64,000 nt of DNA, taken from Arthrobacter sp. H5 (GTDB taxonomy: Bacteria > Actinomycetota > Actinomycetes > Actinomycetales > Micrococcaceae). The stretch lies in the NCBI RefSeq assembly GCF_000520595.1, contig NZ_KI914978.1, positions 262,232-326,231 of the forward strand, given 5' to 3'. The notes under the pieces are model-generated. The model saw only the letters and a list, made by a program, of their open reading frames with translations. It was not told the DNA's origin and searched no databases. Made by a program: the position numbers and the translations under genes. This document shows positions 63,046-64,000 of this stretch, piece by piece. Each line of letters opens with the position of its first letter. The stretch's first letter is position 1.

Positions 63046-64000
63046 TCAGCTGCCTTTCGAATCCGCCGGTGCGGCGATGGGTTTGAGATGAAGCCGGACG
63101 TCGTCGCCAAGTTGGGTCACAGCGGCGGCGCCATCAGAATCGAGCCGCCAGACCTGCGCATCGACGAGGGTGCCGATGCCCAGTCCCTGGAAAGCGGCGA
63201 TCCCCTGGCCAAGCAGCATGGGCGCCACATAGACAAATAGTTCGTCCACCAGTCCCGCCGCGAGAAAGGCGCCTGCAACCTGCGCGCCGCCTTCGATCAG
63301 GACGTGCCGCACGCCGAGTGCGTGCAGCTCCGACAGGGCCGCTCGGGGATCGTGCGTGCGCAGCTGCACAAATCCAGGGCCGCGGATGTCGGCGTCCCTG
63401 GGAACGTCCCGCATGCCCATCACAGCGCGCACTGGCTGAAGCGGAGAGTCCGAACCGTCGAGGGCGCGTGCCGTGAGGCGGGGGTTGTCCGCGAGTACGG
63501 TTCCGGTGCCCACCAGGACTGCATCAGCGCGCCCCCGGATGGCGTGACCGTCAGCCCGGGCGTGCGGTCCGGTGATCCACTGGCTGGACCCATCGGCGGC
63601 GGCAGCCTGCGCATCGAGGGTCTGGGCGGTCTTGAGCGTGACGAAGGGCCGGCTGCTGCCCAAGGCCAGAGCCCAGCGCCGATTAAGTTCCTGCGAGGAA
63701 TCGGCAAGCAGACCCCCCGTGGTCTGGATCCCCCGGGCGTCCAGCCATTGCGCGCCAGCAGCTGCCTCCGGATTCGGATCAGCTGCCGAGTAGACCACAC
63801 GGCTGATACCTGCCGCAGCAATCGCTTCGGTGCAGGGGCCTGTGCGGCCGGTATGGTTGCACGGTTCCAGCGTGACCACCATGGTGCAGCCTGTGAGGGC
63901 GGGACGTGCGCTCCGGGCGTCGTCCAGCGCGGCAATCTCCGCGTGCGGGGTTCCTGCGCCGAGGTGCCGCCCGGAACCCAGCATTCCTCCGTCCGTATCC
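63046..64000 (-). CDS. ribD: Bifunctional riboflavin deaminase/reductase, 5' end outside the window
   Basis: Deaminates and then reduces the pyrimidine intermediate. The N-terminal part of the gene is off the right edge; about 317 residues are visible. The zinc deaminase motifs are TPHAEIAALDDAR and LEPCNHTGRTGPCTEAI. The reductase domain follows (RPFVTLKTAQTLDAQAAAAD, HVLIEGGAQVAGAFLAAGLV). It leads ribE-ribB-ribA-ribH; an FMN riboswitch, if any, would be beyond 64000. Confidence 0.96.
   Translation of the reverse strand, partial: DTDGGMLGSGRHLGAGTPHAEIAALDDARSARPALTGCTMVVTLEPCNHTGRTGPCTEAIAAAGISRVVYSAADPNPEAAAGAQWLDARGIQTTGGLLADSSQELNRRWALALGSSRPFVTLKTAQTLDAQAAAADGSSQWITGPHARADGHAIRGRADAVLVGTGTVLADNPRLTARALDGSDSPLQPVRAVMGMRDVPRDADIRGPGFVQLRTHDPRAALSELHALGVRHVLIEGGAQVAGAFLAAGLVDELFVYVAPMLLGQGIAAFQGLGIGTLVDAQVWRLDSDGAAAVTQLGDDVRLHLKPIAAPADSKGS

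Overview
The window is high-GC chromosomal DNA from an actinobacterium, most likely an Arthrobacter-like member of the Micrococcaceae. This is inferred from protein content (CoaE-GrpB fusion, PdtaR-type ANTAR regulator, DUF3516-type Ski2 helicase, Eis-like acetyltransferase, TIGR02234 and HGX membrane proteins inside the trp operon), from gene order, and from many start codons placed 6-8 bases after a TANNNT -10 box, as in actinobacterial leaderless mRNAs. Most genes lie on the minus strand.

Layout. 1-20.5 kb: DNA repair and housekeeping genes: uvrC (3' part off the left edge), plsC-like acyltransferase, HAD phosphatase, uvrA (LexA-type box over its promoter), a GntR regulator, metallo-beta-lactamase-fold hydrolase, trans-aconitate methyltransferase-like gene, Ski2-like helicase, GNAT acetyltransferase, alpha/beta hydrolase, TerC, a membrane-embedded lipase-like protein, uvrB, coaE-grpB, yigZ and an RsmC-like methyltransferase. 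20.5-29.3 kb: rpsA, Eis-like acetyltransferase, polA, a thioesterase, a frameshifted hydrolase, a Sua5/YrdC/YciO protein and a glycosyltransferase.

29.3-41.9 kb is an accessory, decaying region. It begins with hydrolase debris and an AarF kinase/PadR pair whose upstream region has three 6-bp repeats at exact 10-bp spacing. It then has three related copies of the sequence that flanks the 3' side of a tRNA-Leu(CAA) gene. The copy near 35.0 kb includes 22 bases of the tRNA 3' end, forming a 29-bp exact direct repeat with the intact tRNA at 41.86-41.94 kb. The segments between the copies carry (a) two small hypothetical genes and an NhaP-type antiporter, and (b) a Doc-like toxin with an RHH antitoxin, a small secreted histidine-motif protein, several pseudogenes, a D-cysteine desulfhydrase fragment followed by an Asp/Glu racemase and a YeiH-type exporter, a ddl fragment, and ISL3, IS256 and IS630 transposase remnants, the IS630 piece nested inside IS256. 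No integrase was recognised.

42-64 kb returns to core genes: pdtaR and pyk (separated by a strong hairpin), gltB-gltD, a hisI-trpE-(TIGR02234)-(HGX)-trpC-trpB-trpA-lgt run, a TIGR03085-family gene, and ribD-ribE-ribB-ribA-ribH followed by hisE-hisG-hisF. Together they cover nitrogen assimilation, tryptophan, histidine and riboflavin synthesis and lipoprotein modification. ribD runs off the right edge, so any FMN riboswitch would lie outside the window.
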